DNA of 64,000 nucleotides from assembly GCA_038380435.1 (NCBI GenBank), contig JAWZYU010000025.1, positions 26,512,707 to 26,576,706 of the forward strand, read 5' to 3'. Below the pieces are notes generated by a model. That model saw only the letters and a program-made list of their open reading frames with translations. It ran no database searches and was not told the origin of the DNA. The DNA is from Ryuthela nishihirai (taxonomy: Eukaryota; Arthropoda; Arachnida; Araneae; Heptathelidae). Both the position numbers and the translations under genes were made by a program. This document shows, in pieces, positions 10,678 to 23,373 of the stretch (position 1 is its first letter; each line of letters begins with the position of its first letter).

Positions 10678-13384
10678 GTTTGCATTCCCCCTTTTCCACT
10701 ATCTTTTTTCTTTTCCAACTCTTTTACCTGTGGCCTATTTTATATTTATATATTTTTTAATGCAATCTAGACTCCATGGTTCAAAATGAATAGAAAATAT
10801 GTGTTAGTGCACCTAAAAAAATTGCCTATTTTTAGTAATTAATGGAAAAAGCATGGCAGTGCAATATCACAGTTAAGATTTTTCCAAAATAAAACTTCAT
10901 TGATGCTCATAAGTATGGTGAGATAATATATACTTTTAATAGTGAACTGCAAAAACCATTTTTAACCCTATATAAATCAAAAGCAGAAAAAAAAAATCAA
11001 TCAAGGAATCCACTTAATATAGGATTATGAACTTCATTCTCATTGGAAATGAGCAAGGTGATTTGTTCTTCTAGTTAAGGTCTAAAAAAAGATACATGGC
11101 TTTTGTTTAATTCTGCCATCTCTGTGCAGTATTACATACGTCTCAGAATAATGAAAATTTCCATTTGATAACTTTTTACAGTGAAAAATATATAAATGAA
11201 TATTCATTAACAATTCTTATGTATACATTTTCTTGTTTTACTAGTTATTTGCTTTGCATGAAAAGAAAATTGTTGAACTTTATGTTACTTTTATGTAAGA
11301 TTATAATAATTTATAAAAGTTTTTGATCTTAGTCTTTGGAAAGGTGTATAAACAATATATTTTCTTAAAATATTGGTTTTCAAAATTTGTTAAGTTATGT
11401 AACCCCTTTTTAAAATTTTATCACAGAATCTCAAGTCTAATGACCTGTTACAATTTGAAAATCCATTAGGACCTTCATTTAATGATAGTTCATGTAATTG
11501 TTTTTCAATGTTAAGATGCTGGTACTTTTTGTTTTAACAGCAAATTTTTGATGTGACAAGAAATATATATTTGTTTTTGGAAAAAAAGGGAGAAATATAA
11601 AAAGTTTATGCACACTGTTCAGCTGCTATTGAGCTGAACTACTCTACAAACATACTATATATTCTCTCTACTCTCCATACAAATCAAGAAAATCCCAGCT
11701 CCTTAACATTGAAATTACTGCCAAAGAACATGCCCCTTATACAGTAGTAAAAATTATCTATGTTTTTACTGCAAAGTTCACTTTTTTAACACTGTTGTCT
11801 TATGTAAACCAAAATCTAGGAAAAAGTATATCGCCCAAATGAGTTCACCATAGCAGTGATCTATAGTATCTCATTTCAATAATAGTAGAGTGCACAGCTG
11901 ATGGCTCTACCCTAATCAGTCCACTTTACACTTTATTAATACTACAATATATTATTAAAGGACAACTCAAAGTATTTACACACAAGGCAGATAATATATT
12001 TTATGAATACTAAAAAATTTCAACAAATGTGAAAAAAAATGTTGTTTTTTCTGACTGTAAACTAGGTCAGGTAATCATTGTTGAGGGATCTGTGCTGTTA
12101 GAGGGAAGGCTGTATTTGTAATGTTTCACTGGCTGGTAACAGGTATTGGTGCACTGCTGCAGTTGGTTAATTTTGGTTAGGCATGGACAGCCATTGTGAT
12201 AAAGACTGGTACCTATTCTAACAATGCAGATTGAAAATCATGCTATGTTGCAAGCAACCCCTGGTCCTCTGAGCACTATATCTCGATACCCATATCTCTT
12301 GCTTAGTCATGAACCAATGGTTTTCATAGAAATAGTGATTCCACGAAATCATCATTGGCATAGATATTTTTCTTTTGGTGAAGAGTTGTTTGGTTATTGT
12401 TGGCTCCATATGGAATGTTACTAAGATCTTAGCTTCTTCGAAACTTGGAATATATTATTTCATAGCACATTACAGGCTAGTTGATTTCAATACTTAATGT
12501 CATATTCACTATTTTGATGCTCTTACAAGTACACCCCATGTGAGTTCTTCATTACCAATAGAGGATTTATTTATTTGCTCACTGATAGTGATGAAATTAT
12601 AAGGCAACATAGATACCCACAAAGGATTTTTTTTTTGACAAAAACATTGCTATATTTCAGTTACAGTGGCTCAAACAAAGTGTGGAATTCCGAAGCTCTA
12701 GGGATAATGAACTTGTTTATTGAGTGCCACAAGAACTTGTACGGTGAAAAAAAAAAAGAAAAAGTTTTCAGCTAAAACAACAGATTTTTCAGCAACCTTC
12801 AGGTCATTTATGGCTCTGATTTTAAAAATAAATCCATCTCTGTAAATTCAACTTTCCCTATTTCTGCTTGCTCCTTTATATGATGACCTCCACCTTCCTT
12901 TCAGTAATCACCTTTCATCCATTGAACACATTTCTAAATCTTCTCTTGCTGATTGTTTAATTTTCCCCCATTTCAGTACCATGTATAATGTTTGGTAAAA
13001 ATGAAATACAAAGCAATAAAAAGAACAGACTTGTAATTTTATTCTTAATTTTGTTTATTTGGTGGGAATATTGGTAAAGATGACTAAAAGGATTTTTTTT
13101 TTAAAGTTATAAAACTTTTCTGTTTTTACCTTGTGTGGTGTTAGTGAAAAAAATTAAAAGCTTTTAAAAATACTAAATGTTTATTCTTGCAATTTGTGAT
13201 TTAAATGTAATATTAACTGCATTTTGAATAAACTTAGTAAAAGTTGATTATGCATATTAGATTTATATTTGTAATTTTATTAATGAAACGTGTAAAAAAT
13301 TTCATCAGGAGCCATTTACCTTATTGTTATTTCTCATGAGTAAAATCAATTCATTTATTCAATAAGGTTTCCAACACAGCAATA

Positions 13385-13650
13385 AATTAAATCAATTTAA
13401 TTATTATGATTATGCTGTAGTTTAATATTGCCATTGAGGAAGCTAAATACTATGTGGTTTCACTATCTGTTGCCTTTTGGCAACCACAGAATTAACACTA
13501 TTATGAGTGCTAGTGTAAATGCTAAAATTGTAAATGTTCTATAGTTGCCTAAAGGCAGCAGATAGTTAAACCACAGGTATATATATATGGCTTGCTCAAT
13601 GGCAATATTAAACTGCAGCATAATCTGATAATTAAATTGATTCAATTCAT
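13385..13650. repeat. Fold-back element, arms ~115 bp
   Basis: The left arm (AAATCAATTTAATTATTATG, TAGTTTAATATTGCCATTGA, GTGGTTTCACTATCTG) is the reverse complement of the right arm (CAGATAGTTAAACCAC, TCAATGGCAATATTAAACTG, CATAATCTGATAATTAAATTGA). An AT-rich centre lies around 13505-13530. There is no coding potential; it is a hairpin MITE candidate. Confidence 0.8.
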
Positions 13651-14101
13651 TTAGTACTGTTTCAAAAACAATACAGTTTTTAAGAATGTAATATTGTTAA
13701 GGTAGGATCTGCTGTAATTGTTAAGATAGTACATTAATAATGGAATTTGCACTCAGGATCAGTAGCATTTTCCTGTCATTCATCCTAATATTTACATAGA
13801 TAAAACCCAAATATAAAAGCAACAACAAAAAAAAATTTATTTTGTGTTAAGTAGAAGTATATATATATTGCTTTGGGTGTATTTACTGTTACCATTTTTT
13901 TCTTCAGGAACATGTAGCAACCTCTTGCAGAACTCCAAAGTCCCATATAATAAACTTTAAAAAATTTTCTTTACATCAGAAAGTTAAGAATTTTATATAA
14001 AAAAATGTTGTTTTTAAATTTCACGGTAGAAAAGTATTTTAAAAATAACTTATGGTAATTTAGATGAAATTATTTGTCATTGTGCATGATAAATTTTAAA
14101 G

Positions 14102-14197
14102 GCTGCTGGAGATCTCTCTGGAAAAGTTGATGAAGAATTCACTGTTGTTCGTTTGTACATCAGCAAGATGAAATCAGAAGTTAAAGCCTTATCACAA
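14102..14197 (+). CDS. Khc: Kinesin-1 heavy chain, stalk exon c
   Basis: Acceptor TTTTAAAG, donor CAA|GTAAGA, phase 0 at both ends, 32 residues. It encodes [20 protein letters not shown] followed by [12 protein letters not shown]; the block [18 protein letters not shown] is one of the most invariant stretches of the kinesin-1 stalk. The acceptor has a weak polypyrimidine tract, so the first few residues are the least certain part. Confidence 0.93.
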
Positions 14198-14745
14198 GTA
14201 AGATATATTTATGAAAGCATAGTAGGCTTTAAAATTTAAGTTTGATTCATAATTTAAATGCAAGTTTATGTATCTTATTATGTTGCATAAAGCTTTTACA
14301 TGTAGAACAAAAATAGTGAAAATTATTATATATAATCTAAAAGGTACGTTTGGTTTGCATACACTATATTGTTATGCTTGTTGTACATTTTTTAATGTAA
14401 AATTACACTTTTATGTTCATTCAAAGCATGTTTTATGGGGATGGGGGGGATTGCTTTATGCTTTAATAACATTAACATAACAATAATTGAGATTGGTTAA
14501 TAATATAGCCATTTTAAGATTGGTTTACTAATGCTTTATATCATTAAATCAATCTTGGTTTGTTTGTATAGAGTGATAAGTATGTAATTTGTTCTTTACC
14601 ATATTTCTGACAAAATAAATTATCTAAATTGTTAATGCCCCGCCAAAAATAATCACAAGAAATAATAAGTGAATTTGAAATTTGGTATTTATTATATGTC
14701 TTACCTAAAAATTCAAAATGGCATTTTCATATTCAAAAGACCTAA

Positions 14746-16881
14746 CCCTTCCAGTGTCCAGGCTGAAAAACAGGTTTCCATCCAGAGGCCAAGCCGTTTT
14801 CTCACTATGCTCAGCCAAAAAAAATTTAACTTTAGAACTTTTTTGCCAAATAACTAATGAAAGGAATTATGATAGGACTTTTTTAGAGTCATATAGTAAA
14901 AAAATGCATCTGGCAATGCAAATAAAAATTTATTTAAAAAAAACAATAGACAGAAATAATTACAATGCACACAAATAGAATGGCTATATATTTCTGAATA
15001 ATTTTTTGGTTTTAAGTAAATATTTCTCTTGTTTTGTAATTTTTTTCTCGGTACCATACTTTGAGAAAATTCCAGGCTTTTAGACAATTGTGCTGAGTCA
15101 AATAAACAAGTCAACTTTAAAATTTTTTTAAAAAAATAACCAGTCAGCACAAATAGGTCATGTTATATATCAAATTAAACAGAATTTAATTATGAATTTT
15201 GTAAAAAAAAAAAACTCTCTTCTCACATTCACGAGATTTTCTGAACTGGTTATGAAAAAAAACAAACTTCCTTAGCTGCTTTTTTTGCTAAACATGAATT
15301 TTTTCTTTGAGTGTTGAAGTTTGGCGATCTTGGCTAAGTGCAGAAAAGTTTGTGCACCAAAGCATCAGCCCTTGCCGAAATTGCCCTCCCACTTGACTGC
15401 CAATTTCCATAGCAAGGAAATCTATTTTGCTTCCACATCCAAGACATTCATTTTTTGAAAACTGTACAAGCTCAAAGTTTTTTTACTGAAAAAAAAGAGA
15501 GAAATAATAAAATAAAAATTGCTTATACCTAATGGGATGTTTAAGTAAAATATCTGCAACAACTTTTTAGCCGGCCTTCAAACTAGCATAACTCGGAAAG
15601 ATCGATAAATCAGCCAATCGAAAGATCACTAACTAACGGAAGTAAATCTACAGAAATTAATTTGCTTCCATATCCAAGACCTCATTTATTTTCAGAAAAT
15701 GTTACTAGATCCAAGTCTTATTGGAAAAGTAATAAATAATAAAATAAAAATTAACATATAGCCTAATGTGATATAAAAATATCCACAGCAACAAGTTTTA
15801 GGGTGGCGATACAATGTAGCATAACTAAAAAAAAATCAATACTTATCGATCAGCCAAAAAAAATCGCTAATTTCCAAAAATAAATCTACTGAAATGAAAA
15901 CTAAGGTTTAAATATAAAAAAAATACTAACTTTACAAAGGGTATCCAATATGCTGGACCAAAACTGTAAACAATACTTATAGCACATACAATGGAGATTG
16001 CATGTGTCGACCATCTGCATCTTGTTTGCCTCAGTGAAGCATAACTAATTAAGTGCAGCTGCAACCAGAATTTCTAAGATGATGTATTTACTTCCAGTTT
16101 CGATTTTGAAGGCGGGAAAGATGCATAGAATGATGGAAAAAATGCTAAAAATAACTTGGGAATACTGAAAAAGGTTTATGATGGAAAAAGAGGGGGAAAT
16201 GGTGGCATGCATTTTGTAATTCCAAAATTTATTGTTTTTAAAAATAACAGTTTTTTTTTATTAATTTTTAGGGGATTTTTGAAAATTTAAGGAAATATTT
16301 GTTGCTAATAGTTCAAATCAAACTTATGAGCTTAAATCAAAAGGTTGCTTCAGCAAACAGAAACTTTAACAAGCAAATCAACAATACCGTTTAGTGCTTC
16401 TAAGAAATAGCAATCAGTTGGCTTTATAAAATCATTTATATTGTAGTTTAACGAAACATAAATAAATAAAAAATAAATACCCCCTCAAGCAGCTGCTTGC
16501 CACAGAGGTCTGACAGGAGCCTGTCAGTTTATATGCCAAAGTAGTAGGTCTGTGAGGATGGCAGGACCTCAGCAGAAAAACAACACACACAACCACGCCT
16601 TATCCGGGGCTCGAACCCAGGTCCCTTAGATCAGTAGCCAAGCGTGCTAACCACTCGGCCATGTGAAGGCCTTAATGAAATATACATTAAATTAAAAAAC
16701 AATATTATTTTTGAAGCCTGAATTATATATTTTTACAAGATATATATATATAAATTACAACGGCAATTTTTATTTTAAAAAAAACGATTTTTTTTTTGTT
16801 TACTAAAAACGTATACATACATCCTTGGCATCTCAATTCAGATTCTCCGAATGTATACAGATGACATGGACACTGGAAGGG
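14746..16881. mobile_element. piggyBac-like TTAA element, non-autonomous
   Basis: Starts CCCTTCCAGTGTCCAGGCTG after CTAA (a decayed TTAA) and ends TGGACACTGGAAGGG before TTAA, so the terminal inverted repeat is CCCTTCCAGTGTCCA at both ends. TTAA target sites with CCCT-type ends are the hallmark of the piggyBac superfamily. The interior is AT-rich with no transposase. A SINE-A copy (16461-16671) lies inside. Related ends occur at 23374-24600. Confidence 0.75.
16461..16671 (-). repeat. SINE-A copy, full length
   Basis: Read on the minus strand: head GGCCTTCACATGGCCGAGTG, A-box TGGCCGAGTGGTTAGCACGC, B-box GGGTTCGAGCCCCGG, family body, and an end at GAGGGGGTATTTATTTTTTA. The A/B-box arrangement resembles a Leu/Ser-class tRNA. 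A probable 13 bp target duplication with two mismatches lies at 16448-16460 (TTAACGAAACATA) and 16672-16684 (TTAATGAAATATA). It is the best reference copy in the window and is nested in the TTAA element. Confidence 0.9.
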
Positions 16882-17470
16882 TTAATTGTCACATAATCAC
16901 TGTATCTACTTGAACATAATGTTCAGTGGGCAATATCTGTTCAGATATTGTAGTTTGTCTTTTACTTTACCATAAGAAAGGTGAAATATAGTTGTTTCAC
17001 TTAGCTAATGAGCAATATTGCAGTAGCTAATACTTTAACTAGTAAAGTTACCACTGTTACATACATTAACAATACATACATTAATAATGTGATGTAATTA
17101 AGAGAAATTATTACTAGTTTCCGTACAAGTAAATCTGAAGTTGCTGACACACTCAATCAAGTGTCCTTTGTTGTTAATGATATAATTTTCAACATTAATT
17201 ATCAGATGTTGGTGCTGTCCTTTTATTCTAATACAATGTCATTATGGCCTATACAGTCCAATGTTGAATCAAACATATATATCTTCTTGATGAGTGCCCA
17301 TCAAAAACTTTTTCAGATTGATATTTTGCTGTTTTGCAGAAATAAATGATAACAATTCTTACTTTTTCTGAAAATAATAACAATTATCATATTTTTAGCT
17401 ATTTTAAGAACAGGCATATCCACATGATAATTGTTCAAAACTTATCACATCCAAATGCTAAAAGCCATAA

Positions 17471-17553
17471 ATAATAAATAATAAATACCTCCTTGAGTAG
17501 CTGCTTGCCACAGAGGTCTGACAGGAGCCTGTCAGTTAAAATGCCATAATATC
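17471..17553 (-). repeat. SINE-A 3' fragment
   Basis: Only the last ~80 bp of the family are present on the minus strand (from GGCATTTTAACTGACAGGCT to GCTACTCAAGGAGGTATTTA), followed by its ATT-rich tail. Confidence 0.8.
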
Positions 17554-17918
17554 CAAGAAAAAACTAAAAAGACACTTATAAACTCAATGCATTGGATGGA
17601 CTCACTGCAACACATATTTGATCACTAATGACTTCTTCAGGCTGCACATTATTTTGATAGTAAAACAGGGTTTAAAAGGTTTGTCCCTCTAGCAGGAAAC
17701 CAGTGATTCTAGGGTCAGGTGATCCAGGAGTAAATTCCATGCTGATGGTGCTGGATTAATGTCAGTATTATATAGAACATTTTGATTTAAATAAAGTGTA
17801 AGCTTTTCTAAATAATTTAAATGAAATTTTTATGTGTGTGTGTGTGTGTAGGGAGGGGGGTGATGTAATTTTTTAGGTTGCAATACACTATCAGTTAAAT
17901 TATGTTTTAAAAATCAGT

Positions 17919-18030
17919 TAAATTATGTTTAGATAATTTGTGTTAAAGCTTTTTTTTAATTATATTTCATGTATGTTAATCTATCAGTTAAATTATGTTT
18001 AAATAATTTGTGTTAAAGCTTTTTTTTTTT
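17919..18030 (+). repeat. Local tandem duplication (~65 bp) after a TG repeat
   Basis: ATCAGTTAAATTATGTTTAG ... GTGTTAAAGCTTTTTTTT is repeated at 17982 with few changes; a third partial start lies at 17889. A (TG)n microsatellite precedes it at 17831-17851. Confidence 0.75.
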
Positions 18031-18556
18031 TAATTCATGTTTTTTTTAATCATACTGCCATCTGCCAGTAAGTGTTTCCTACATGTTTATTTTTATTTTC
18101 CATTATATTTGGATCTTCTATTTCAACCAAATATACTCCACCAATAGGTGAATTTTTGTCTCTATCATTAATTATTATTGATTTTACATTGTTTACTATA
18201 TTAACCAGTACTGTGTTGCTATATTAACCAGAATGTAAATTCATTTAATGTTTTCTTTAATATATTCAAAATTTCAGGTATATATGGGAAAGAGATAGTA
18301 TATTTAGTTTTTTCTTCTGAAATATGTACAGGGGGTAGGGGTGAAGTTAATTTTGTATTTAATATTTCTTCGTAGTTTTGATATATACTTATTAGAGTAG
18401 CTTGCTTGGTTTGCTATTCTGTATATGTACTGAATTCTAAAATTAATGCTGTTTTGGCTGAGCAATATCTATATCTTAAAAAGTATAAATTAAAAACGAA
18501 TTTATATATCTTTCAGGATGTTTAGAGTCCTTTAAGATGATGTTTGGGACATTTGT

Positions 18557-19893
18557 TTGTTTTCTACATACTGTTGTATCACATTTAAACTGAGATGCCA
18601 GTTTATTAGATTTACCACCCCTGGTCACATAAATGGTTCATTCCAACACATGTCACAATGCTGCAGTGTTGGTATAAGTCAGGGAGATCAGTTCTTCAAG
18701 CACCAGTTACAGTTGGATTGGGTGCCACAATGGAGAAAGTAAGCCAGTTCTAGCATCTCTCAAATGGCCATCCTCTTGGACTTTTCATGCAAAACCATTT
18801 CAGAGGTTTACCAAGAATGGTGCAAAAAGCAAAAAACTACCAGTGATTGGTGATCCTGTGGGCAAAAACAGCTTGTGGATCAGAGGGGTCAAAGACAAGC
18901 ACTGATGAGAGTGTTTGAACCCCTCTCATCAAAAATGTTCTTATTCAAGTGAACAGAAGGACCACAACCAGGCAAATCACAGCAAAATTAAACATCAGTG
19001 TGCAGAAGGACATCTCTGAACACATCACCTATTGGACCTTGTTGCAAATGGGCTACAACAGCCGCTGACCATGTCAAGTGCCAATGTTGTCAGCGAAGAG
19101 CATGAAAGTGCATCTCCAGTGGTTGCAGGAGCATTGACACTGGACCATTGAGAACTGGAAAAAGACAGCCTGGTAGGATGAATCAAGGTTCCTTTTGCAT
19201 CATACTGCAATGATCAGAATTTGGTGTAAGCAATATGAGTAATGGATCCATCTTATCTGGTGTCAACAGTACATGGCGATATTTGCAGTATGATGGTGTG
19301 GGTAATGTTTTCCAGGCACACATTAGGCCTCCTGATACCCATTGAAGGACATCTGAATGCCATGGCATAATTGAACATCGTTGCTGATCAAGTTCGTCCC
19401 TTCATGGCTATAGTTTATCATCACCAAATGGTTCATTGGCTTGCACAATTCCAGATCTAAACCCTCTCGAGTATCTTTGGGATGATGTAGTAAAGGCTGT
19501 TCACAGTGAGACTTTGCTGCCATCCAATTTGCAGCGATTGCGTGACACATTCATTTCTGCATGGTAGCCGTCCCATGGCCGAGTGGTTAGCGCACTTGGC
19601 TGCAAATCTACGGGACCTGGGTTCGAGCCCCAGGTAAGGCATGGATGTATGTGTCGTTTTTCTGCTGAGGTCCTGCCATCCTCTCAGATCTCCTACTGTG
19701 GCATATAAACTGACAGGCTCCTGTCAGACCTCTGTGGCAAGCAGCTGCTTGAGGGGGTATTCATTCATTCATTCACAACATTCCTGCACATTGCATCTAG
19801 CATCTTGTAAGTTCCATACCCCATTGAATTTGGGCTGTTCTGAAGGCCAAAGGAGGGATAACATGCTACTAAGTAGGTGTACCTAATAATCCA
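18557..19893 (+). mobile_element. Decayed Tc1-like transposon carrying a nested SINE-A
   Basis: The + strand reads as a broken Tc1-type transposase: fragments equivalent to VWVMFSRHTLGLLIPIEGHL (about 19297-19357) and EYLWDDVVKAVHS (about 19469-19507) followed by LQRLRDTFISAW. Frames are interrupted by many stops and indels, and the catalytic Asp motifs cannot be read in one frame. The right end is near GGTGTACCTAATAA; the left end is not resolved. The copy is split by SINE-A at 19567-19762. Confidence 0.75.
19567..19762 (+). repeat. SINE-A copy nested in a Tc1-like element
   Basis: Nearly complete: CCATGGCCGAGTGGTTAGCG (A box), GGGTTCGAGCCCCAGG (B-box), full body and GCTTGAGGGGGTATTCATTC end. 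It separates the Tc1 segments that encode the C-terminal helix region, so it arrived later. Confidence 0.9.
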
Positions 19894-20532
19894 GCATCTC
19901 AGTGTATATTCTTTCCTGGTTATTGAAATATTCAAATATGGTAGAATTTTATTTTTTCAGATTTCCAAGTGAATTTAATAGTGGGTACTCTATTATTAAT
20001 TATATTCAATAACTCCTTTGATTCAAACTATGATCCCAAAGGACAATCACATCATCTATATAATTCAAATATAATCTGGGTTGAAATTTACTACAAGCTA
20101 AAGCTATATTTCCTACATGATGGAGGATGGCCTCCACCATGAGACCAGACGGGTAACCCCATTGGAACCCTGCCCATCTGCACCCAGGTAAAGCCATTTC
20201 CGAAAACCAATTTGAGGAGCTCTACCTGGGTTTGGGCAATATTAAGACAACTAAGATGCATTTTAAAACTACTGAAATTGCCAAAAAAAAAATATCAAAC
20301 ACTCTTTACTTATTGTGAGATTCTTTCAAATTTATCAAACATTTCCTAAATATTGTGTGAGATCTATTTTCAAATTTCTATCAGATTTATTATAGTAGTA
20401 AGGTAAGAAATTTAATTCTGAATGTTAGCAATTCTCATATGTCGATTATTTTATTAATTGCAATACATTTATCTTTTATTTTAGATATTATGTATTGAAA
20501 TATGATATATTTTCATATAAAATATTTTTTAG

Positions 20533-20628
20533 CGTTGCAGCCAACTAGAGAGCTTTCAGGTTGATAACAATAAGAAAATTGAGAGCAATGAAAAAGATCT
20601 AGCAGAATGCCGTCTCTTGATTAGTCAG
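20533..20628 (+). CDS. Khc: Kinesin-1 heavy chain, stalk exon d
   Basis: Acceptor TTTTTTAG, donor CAG|GTAAAT, phase 0 at both ends, 32 residues: [20 protein letters not shown] followed by [12 protein letters not shown]. It corresponds to the RC.QLE......KK...NEK.LA.C.L.ISQ block of kinesin-1 heavy chains and continues the coiled coil. Confidence 0.93.
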
Positions 20629-21405
20629 GTAAATATTGTTACCACAGGCCTTTAATATTTAATATAAGCTACAAATTTAATTCTATTGTATTTGAACAAT
20701 GTGGAGAGCATTGAAAAAGTTTTTGACACATCTGTATATTTGCACTCATTCCTCCGAAGTTAACAATCTATGACTTATTTGAAAGCTTGTCTAAACTATC
20801 ATTATGTGTTGAAAACAAAGGCCATATCATAATTTTTCTCTTTGTTGCTGACTTGTAAAGTTTGGTTCACGAAATCTGTGCATTGTTGCTATGGAGCCTA
20901 CTAAATATGGAGAAAGATTTTACATTTTCACAAGGATGCAACTTGGGGGCAATGCAAAAAAAAATTCGTGGTGATATATCCCACATGAGTATTATGCCTG
21001 TTCACATGGCACTGTTAAAAGTTTAGAAAGCATTAGAAAGTATATGAGGATTATGCCTGTTCATATGGCACTGTTACAGGATAGATGTGCAAATTGAGTA
21101 GAATGACAGAATATCGAAGACCCTCCCACATACAGGAAGATTGATTGAACCATCCTTGTTGCTAATCTCCCTTGTCTCAGTTACTTTTCTCTCTCACAGA
21201 GATTTATAGTCAAAATTTTCTTAATTTAAATCTAAATCTCTGACTGGGGACAAGGAATGCTTATTTTTATGCCTCAAGCATTTAAGTCACGAAATTATCA
21301 TCATATTGAACAAGGAAAGTTTTGCAGTTGAGAAATTTCCTTCCTATTTGCTCCAGAAATCAATAGTGGATTGTTGTTCAATGAATGTTTTTTATCCCAG
21401 ATTTA

Positions 21406-22833
21406 CACTGCTCGGCATAGAAAATGCTACACTTGAACTCAATCCCAGGACCATGAAGGAATTCACAAAATGAGATTAAACTTACCACACATGCAGACAA
21501 ATAGGTGGGAAAGAAGTGATTTAATTTCTGAGGGATTATGGGAATGCAATGAGCGAGGAGACTATAATGTGGCCTGAGTCAGTAGGTTGTACGGCCACCA
21601 TGCTGGGTTATACATTCAGCTGTGTTATGTTACCTATGCTGTGTTAGCATGGCATCAAGTGGAAAAGTCCCCAAATGGTGTACTGAGGTATTGCAGACCA
21701 TGTGTCGTTGACCTGTGTCCATAATTCATCAACATTGCAAGGGGATCATGCAGAGGCATGAAGTCATTTGCCATTGACGTCCCACACATTCTCTATTGAG
21801 GAGAAGTCTGGAGATGCACTGACCAAGGCAGCACCTGGTGGACACCTTGTAGGCATTGTCTGCTGATGTTAGCAGTATGCAGGCAGACATTATCATGTTG
21901 AAACTGGGCATCAGGAATGCCATGGACTGCAGCACCTCATTGAAGTATTGTTGAGCTGTCATTGTACCCACTGTGCATATGAGCAGTGAATGGCTGTTGA
22001 AGTTGATAATGCCCCAAACTATGACACTAGGTTGAGGAGCCATTTGACATTCACGGATGGCAGCACAATCAGCCTAATGACCGCATTATCTCCAGACTCT
22101 CAATCAGTGATTGCCGGCACTGAGACAGAAGTGAGACTCATTGCTGAATATGATATGGTTCCATTCGTTTTGCCATGCATGTCTGGTATGGCACCACTTG
22201 CACAATGATATGCTGCAGAGTGGCAGTTGTCACATTGGCTGGCGAGAGTGCAAACCAATCTGTTATTCACAGTCCATGTTGACACGGGGATGTCCATAGC
22301 TGCCTGTACACCATGTCAAATGTCATTCGCTGTAGATTGTGGGGCTGCTGTGGCTTGCCATGAAATGTGGCGATCGAGGCATTTGGGCATCTGCTTATGT
22401 GCACCAATCCCACTATGGTGAAGCACATTACCTTCTTCCAACCACTGTCACCAAATTCGGCCAACTTCTGCCATGATGTGATGTAGGGACCAACCAGCTG
22501 TACATAGCCCTATGATGAAGCCTCTGATGAAGATGTCTGTGTGATTTTATTATTCCCAATGACATCTCCCAGGCATTCTCACTTCTTACAGGTGCTTTCA
22601 CCACTGAAATCACTCTGATGCTGTGGTCCACACACCTAGTGAGGTTTTGGTCAGGTGAGGAAAACCAAACTTAGCCACACCAAGTCATTTTGCCCTGTTA
22701 TCTCCCTCACCTATTGCGTGATTGGTTTGCAACTGCACTCATTTACATAACCCAAATGTCGACACAATATGATCCCACCTATTTGCATGGCACTCCAACA
22801 AGTACTTCATGGCATTTTCTATGTCGAGCAGTG
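21406..22833 (-). mobile_element. Decayed Tc1-like transposon, minus strand
   Basis: Terminal inverted repeats of ~24 bp: CACTGCTCGGCATAGAAAAT at the left and the complement of ATTTTCTATGTCGAGCAGTG at the right, both next to TA. On the minus strand, the best coding block (complement of 21729-22043) begins with a form of the VIVWGIINFNSHSLLICTVG motif and continues GTMTAQQYFNEVLQ, typical of arthropod Tc1-like transposases. The FQQDNARPHTA motif and the HTH region are broken by frameshifts. Length (1.43 kb) suggests a near-complete but dead element. Confidence 0.85.
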
Positions 22834-23284
22834 TATTTTCTTTCTGTTTTTCTGAAGCTGTCACTTTTTCACAATTTATTTTTTGTCATTTGTACTAATG
22901 TAATTCAGTATTCTCAGGTTTACATAATGTTTGTTCTAAGTATCTGAAAGTATATCTAAGAGTTTATTATAATAAATATTTTCTGCATTTTAACCATTTG
23001 CTATAATGTGTTGACAAAAATTATAGGTTATAAAAGTTCTGCAGTTACTTTTCAGTGAATCAGAATTTGATAAAACCTTTCAGTATATGCTCAAATTTCT
23101 TAGATCAAATTTGCATTTAGTTTATTTATTCATTCTTCTACTAGGTGTTAATACAATGAATTTGTATTTTATATGGTTACATACAGATGTAAGAGCATTT
23201 GTTTGCTTTTGCTGGGAATATTTGGAATCCCTTAGTTTATTTGCTGTTTTTAGGTCTAGTGTTGTCTGGTAGAAACTGAAAAAT

Positions 23285-23370
23285 AGGCCTTAACTGGCAT
23301 AGTGGTTAGGGAGCTAACTCCATCTTCAACTGATGGCTTACTCTATAGAGGTTTCGAATCAGTGTCAGTT
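23285..23370 (+). repeat. tRNA-like fragment (SINE relic)
   Basis: GGCATAGTGGTTAGGGAGC resembles an A box and AGAGGTTTCGAATCAG a B-box, ~50 bp apart, wider than in a functional tRNA. There is no cloverleaf acceptor pairing. It abuts the TTAA element. Confidence 0.5.
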
Positions 23371-23373
23371 TAA

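Larger units (their letters stand above)
5891..14101 (+). other. Khc intron (8.2 kb) between stalk exons b and c
   Basis: Contains a Tc1-type copy (6619-7856), two SINE-B copies in a row (8340-8722, 8727-9008), a degenerate short tandem repeat (9390-9600), a 25 bp palindrome (10653-10677) and a fold-back element (13385-13650). A sequence near 6473-6530 (ACTTATGGTAAAAC ... GTTTTGTCATAAGTTG) is hairpin-like and could be a pogo-type MITE end. The stretch 9620-13380 is AT-rich without recognisable coding; a G-run lies near 9752. Confidence 0.8.
14198..20532 (+). other. Khc intron (6.3 kb) between stalk exons c and d
   Basis: Holds a TTAA-flanked element (14746-16881) with SINE-A nested inside, a SINE-A fragment (17471-17553), a TG repeat with a nearby local tandem duplication (17831-17851, 17919-18030), and a decayed Tc1 copy with another nested SINE-A (18557-19893). 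14198-14740, 16890-17465, 18040-18550 and 19900-20532 show no feature I can name. Confidence 0.8.

Noticed and set aside
12218..12424. Opposed ORFs at 12.2-12.4 kb as a transposase fragment
   Set aside because: I compared them with piggyBac-, Tc1- and THAP-type patterns and found no convincing motif.
16600..16671. Functional tRNA gene on the minus strand (Leu/Ser-like)
   Set aside because: The A and B boxes are present but it is continuous with the SINE-A body and lacks acceptor-stem pairing; it is the SINE promoter.
2381..19886. Repeated peptide MDVC(V)VFLLRSCHPLR as a gene family
   Set aside because: It is the translation of the SINE-A body; every instance coincides with a SINE-A copy.
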